This document shows positions 59,501 to 64,000 of a stretch of DNA of 64,000 nucleotides, one piece after another (position 1 is the stretch's first letter; each line of letters begins with the position of its first letter). The notes beneath the pieces were generated by a model, which saw nothing but the letters and a program-made list of their open reading frames with translations, did not search any database and was not told where the DNA came from. Source of the stretch: Ustilaginoidea virens (lineage: Eukaryota; Ascomycota; Sordariomycetes; Hypocreales; Clavicipitaceae); the NCBI RefSeq assembly GCF_000687475.1, contig NC_057318.1, positions 1,984,001-2,048,000 on the forward strand, given 5' to 3'. A program made the translations under genes and the position numbers.

Positions 59501-62500
59501 ATAGTTAATCTCTACTCTAAGGAATCGGGCGTATTATATAGGCTAGATAGTCGTATTACTAAATTGTATTATTGTGGTATCCGATCGGTACTATTTAGTA
59601 AAGTGCATTAGCTCGCTCTTTACTAAGTTAAATTTCAATCTAGCTTCTGCCGACTATTTTTTGCAGATCTTCTATACTTTCGAGAGGGTTATAACTATAT
59701 CCCACGTTATTTTGCTATATATAATTATATTAATATCGTCTGCGAATCTTAGGGTTAGTAAGTTATCTACTACTTTAAGTCTATAGTATAGGGGTGCGAT
59801 ATAGAAGAGGAAAAGGATTAGGGAGATCAAAGAGCCTTAGGGCACTCCTACCGTAATTAAGAATCTTTAGGTAGGTTAGCCTTTAAAGAAGATTTTGGCT
59901 AAGCGCGATATAGTAAAGCCTCAGACCTAGGCTGCTATCTATCGGGGGGCGCCACTTTAGAGGAGGAGGTATATAAGTCTAGTATAGTTAACGGTATCAA
60001 ATGCCACAGAGATATCTAGTTATAGTAGCAATACTATTCCTTTATACTACTAAGTGGCCTTAACTGCTTCTACTAGGGTATATAGCGCTGTGTCTATTGA
60101 TCTGTTTGCTTTATTGCCTATTTATATATCTAGTAGTAATTTCCGTTCTTTAGCGATTATTATTAGTCTTTTTGCCACTATAGCTTTAAGGACTTTACTA
60201 AAGAGGTTCAGGAGGGATATTAAGCGCTAGGCTCCTACTCTTTAGTATTCCTTAGGTGTTTTACCAGGTTTTCTCAATACTACGACTTTAGCTTCTTAGA
60301 ACTATATTGGGTAGTGACTAGTTCTATATATGGCGTTAAAGAATATTATTAAGGCTCTAAGAACCGGTTCTCTATAGGCTTTAAGGAATCCCGCTAGTAT
60401 ACTATCGGGGCCTAATGCTTTCTAGCTGGCTATATATCGGAGGGCATTATAGATATCTGCTTTAGAGAATTCGTCTTTAGGGGCGAATAACGTATTAATA
60501 AGGCAGGGGAATCGCAGGTTTGGGATATTATTAAGGGTAGCTATTAATATCGGGAAGAATCTTTCTATTAGTACTTCTACTTTAGAGGAATATATTTTTG
60601 CTTCCTATATTTAGGCTCCTTCGCCTTGGAGAAGTATAAAGATTTCTCTTAATTTTAAAGGGAGTCTACTATATATCTAGGCCTATTTCTCTAGGGACTA
60701 TAGGTCTGTATTTTTCGTTATAGCCTTATTGACGGCTTCTCTTTATATCTAGCGCCTTTCCTATTAGATAACCTTAGTTTAGTTTACCTCTACTCTTTAT
60801 ACTATTAACTAGTTAAGGCTAGTATAGTCTTTTCTCTAATTCCTTATAGCCTTACGGGCCGCTATTGTAGCCGACTATACTTCTTAAGTCTACTATAGGG
60901 CCCTTCCTAGCGGTTTAATTCCACTCTTAGGCGCAATAATATTGGCGATAGCCTATAGTTGGGTCGTAAGCTATTAGGCGAAAGTATTAATCTCTATAGG
61001 GGATTAGGGTGGGTACGAGGCATATAGGATAGCTATCCTAACTTTAGCTTTAGCTTAAGCGAGGATTTTATTAAGTTTCTTCCATTAGTATATCGGTAGT
61101 AATTTGCAAAACTTATCTAGTCTTATTTCTACCTAGATTACCTAAGGGATATAGTCGGATCTAGTAATATCTGCCGCCCCTATAAACTCTACGTTAAGGT
61201 CTCCTATACTTTATATGTAGTCGATAGTGCTATCACATTTGCCTAAGGCTTATCTAGTTATCTCTCCCTATAGTATTATAAGGGTTAGCTTCTATTTTAA
61301 TATGAGTTCGAAGAGGGTGTTATAGCCTAAGGAGGTTCTATAAAAGCAGTCCTATATAGGGTGGTAGATATTAAAGTTACTAGTAAAGATACTATAAGGG
61401 CAAGGGGTGGTTTGGGCGAATTCCTAGAGGGGGGTAGACTAATTTGGGGAAAAGATTAAAGAATAAATAGAGTAGATATCAGTATTTTAGAGTATAATAC
61501 GGCACCAGTCTGGACCTAAGTCTATTGCCTAAAAGCCAGGAGTATATCTTTTATAGATATAGATCGCTATATATCCGCTATAAACGGCTACTTAGTATCT
61601 ACTAAGGCTAGAGTGTAGAGGGAGTCTATCTAGGGCTATAAATTCCTAAAGGGCGATAATATCCGGTTCGGATTTATAATTAAAGGCGAGGTGCGTTAGT
61701 AGTAATTTCTTTTATATATTCTAATATAGTACCTCTATTATTAGTATTAGGGCTAGGGGGTCGGGGCTCTTGGTATATTAGTAGTAGTAGGCTTAGATAA
61801 GTCAGGTTAGAAGAATACAGCGATATTACTACTATTATTAGTCCTCTCGGGGGCGATAGAGCTTTTTTTATATAGTCTACCGATTCGTTTTCTTAAGAAG
61901 TCCTCCCTAAGGGAGTTGCTAGTAAGGCGTCTACAGCCCCTATCCTCTAAGATAGGGGGGGGGGGTATTAATAAGGTGCTAATAGTTGCGAACTATATTA
62001 GTCTAGTGCTATAAGCCTGTCTTATAATATCCTATTGCCTATTCGCTATGGGGCAAAATCGAGACTAAGCCGGATAGGGTCCCTAGTAGTTAAAGCAGTA
62101 CTCTCTTTTATTACTAATAATACTAGGGCAGTCTTTATCTCTATTAGGGTATTTCTCTGCGCTACACTATCCGCATCGAGGGGTCTCTATATAGTAATTC
62201 GCAATATATCCGAATTTGAAGCATTAATAGCACTATCTTAGGTAGATAGTTTCATCGTATAGTTCAGCCTTAAAGATTTCTACTTAGTAGATAACTCTAG
62301 TCTTATAAAGTTGGTTTACTACTTCTACATTAATTACTCTAATAATTAGGGGGGCTCTTATTGCTTCTTTATAGGGTTTCCTTATAGCAACTCTACTAAT
62401 GCCGGGGCTATTAGCTTAGGTTAGGTTCAATTTAATATCTTCAATAGAGATATTCTTAGAGAATTAAATAGGAAATCCTTTAATAATAATACTAAAGGTA

Positions 62501-63338
62501 TAGATATTCGGTATAGCTCCTATACCGAATGCGAAAAAGATCTAAGTGGTTTCTATAGTAAAACGGGATGCGGCTTCTGCGAAGGTAATAACTATATCTC
62601 CGCTATAGAGTCGGCAAGCAGTAATAGCATTAATACCTCTAGTAGTAATATTTACCGCTTTTATAATCTCGATAGGGGTTCTCTATCGTAGGTTCTTAGC
62701 AATACTATCTCCTTTAATTATTATTTCATAGTAGATTCTTAGCGGTATAGATAGGGTGGTCGGTTTAGGTAGTATAGTCGTTAGTATGCCTTTAGTAGTA
62801 ATGCTAGCCTAGGTCGTTCTAAAGGGGGTCTTTAAGGCAAAAGCTTTATTTATAGCGCTCTCTACTACTTTTTCCAAATTATCAGTCGTAATAAGGTTCG
62901 AGTTTGGGTTTAAAGCAAAATTAATTCGGTTAATACGTTTAATGCTGTCGACTAGGCTGGTAATAGTATTCCATATATTTCCCAGTATAGCTACTAGGAC
63001 GTAATCTGCGATCTTTTAGTAATACTATTTAAGCAATTCGGTTTCTTCTCGGGTTCCTGCATTAGTTTATGCGATATTGCCGCTAATTCGTCTGTAATTA
63101 TTATTAATAATAGTGATACGGTGGTTATAGTGACTCGACTCGAGTCCACCCCTATTTCCTCCGTCTAAGTCTATAATTTCCGCCGCCTCGACCGCGCCTT
63201 CCTCCTAGTGCCGATGCGCCATCAGTAGATAGGGTAAGATAAGGTAAGGAATTAATTTAGCAACTTTTTAACTATTTTAAGGGTGTATTCGCGCTGGTAC
63301 CGAGGTGCGGGCGAAATCGCGAAAAGTTTTTTCTCTAT
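56519..63338 (-). mobile_element. LINE-B copy B2, full length, inverted
   Basis: 6,820 bp in minus orientation with a clean 15-bp duplication, TAAGGGAGGGGCATA, at 56504-56518 and 63339-63353. From the left: (TA)n tail, CACTAGCTAAGC, 3' hairpin, non-coding 3' region (57600-58400), ORF2 relic, ORF1 relic, and the 5' block GTGCGGGCGAAATCGCG at about 63305-63321. RIP-type stops break all frames. It is the best reference for the undisturbed LINE-B structure in this window. Confidence 0.82.
58400..62680 (-). pseudogene. LINE-B coding relics (B2)
   Basis: Inverted counterpart of the B1 reading frames: the RT box F-A-D appears as the complement of TCTGCGAATCTTAGGG-like sequence near 59738-59755, and the endonuclease box lies upstream of it. 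All frames are broken by RIP-type stops. Confidence 0.55.
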
Positions 63339-63353
63339 TAAGGGAGGGGCATA

Positions 63354-64000
63354 CTAGCGCCGATATTATTATTATTTTTTTTAATTTAAAGGGTATTTAG
63401 AATTTTTTTTTTTTTTAGGTAAGCGTTCGGCGTTATTTACTAATCTAATAGACCCTATTTTGGGACCTAGCTAGGCCTATTATAAATCCTAATATCCCCC
63501 TATTTAGCCTTAAATATTTCTTATATAGTAGTATTTTTAAAGTTTTCTAGGGGTTCCTATATTAGTAAATCGTACCCTTTCTACTTTATAAATATATTAT
63601 ACTTCTATCCTTAGCCTTATATATTCTTCGCTATAAATATTTCCTTAACTTTATACTCTTTATATAGGTTCGTAAAGTCTTAGGGGAGGATAAATAAAGA
63701 CCTAGGTTATATATTGGTTATTACTTAATTAGGTAATAGATTAAAAACAGCTTATTCGATTAGGTTAATATAAAAAACCGAATAGATGCCTTATAGGATA
63801 TTAAGCTAGATATTAAGCGGTAATAAGATAGTAATAATAGTATATTTAGTAGAGACCTAATCGAGCTTTTTATATAGGCGGTTCATTTTAATATTCCGGA
63901 GGTTTAATTATACCTAATTACTAACCTAAAAACGTTCGGCTAGGTATTATAAATAATTAGTAGTATCTTACTATTATTATTATATAAAGGCGATAGTAGC
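63354..64000 (-). pseudogene. Ty3/Gypsy pol C-terminus with ruined chromodomain, minus strand
   Basis: Reading the minus strand, about 63700-63510 gives E-Y-K-V-K-E-I-F-I-A-K-N, then F-I-K-(W)-K-G-Y-D-L-L-I-(W)-E-P-L-E-N-F-K-N, then A-K-(W)-G-D-I-R-I. This is the same chromodomain as at 2039-2160, with Trp codons now TAG. Upstream in the frame (about 63880-63720) the text fits the loop between integrase and chromodomain. The rest of the element lies beyond the window. LINE-B copy B2 inserted just downstream of its coding end. Confidence 0.7.

Overview
The window reads as a piece of an ascomycete (Pezizomycotina-type) fungal chromosome. The real genes have short introns of about 44-82 nt, with GT donors, CTAAC- or CTGAC-like branch sites and AG acceptors. 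Most repeats show the repeat-induced point mutation (RIP) signature: CpA and TpG are nearly absent, TpA is in great excess, and Trp and Gln codons have become TAG or TAA. I cannot name a genus from the sequence alone.

Region 1 (1-2890) is a mosaic of degraded repeats: Ty3/Gypsy LTRs, a Gypsy pol end with a ruined chromodomain, a LINE 3' fragment and a low-complexity GTAAAA tract. Region 2 (2892-13368) is a compact island of six spliced housekeeping-type genes: naa20 (NatB catalytic subunit), an acireductone dioxygenase, fur1-type uracil phosphoribosyltransferase, elf1, a SLP1-like SUN-domain membrane protein and a Mei2-like RNA-binding protein. Exon structures were rebuilt by reading across introns. 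fur1 and mei2 contain 17- and 18-nt microexons. The genes act in unrelated pathways (N-terminal acetylation, methionine salvage, pyrimidine salvage, transcription elongation, ER/nuclear-envelope function, RNA binding), so this is neighbourhood and not a pathway cluster.

Region 3 (13762-46675) is a nested transposon stack. Two non-LTR families are defined here. LINE-A is about 6.4 kb with a (TAA)n tail. LINE-B is about 6.8 kb with a (TA)n tail. They are inserted into each other with target-site duplications that I could match base by base. The order is: an old LINE-B fragment holds LINE-A copy A1 (14617-40675); A1 holds LINE-B copy B1 (19139-37378); B1 holds LINE-A copy A2 (24152-35530); A2 holds a Copia element (24331-29329). 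A1 separately holds a Tc1/mariner DNA transposon (38945-40343). The Tc1 element and the Copia LTRs are largely free of RIP and are therefore younger. The Tc1 transposase reads open across one predicted intron.

Region 4 (46676-64000) contains an unassigned non-RIP stretch, a full-length inverted LINE-A (A4) carrying a 727-bp solo LTR, inverted Gypsy LTR pieces, an unclassified degraded ORF, a full-length inverted LINE-B (B2) with a 15-bp target duplication, and a minus-strand Gypsy pol end that runs off the window. Outside the gene island I see no intact host gene.
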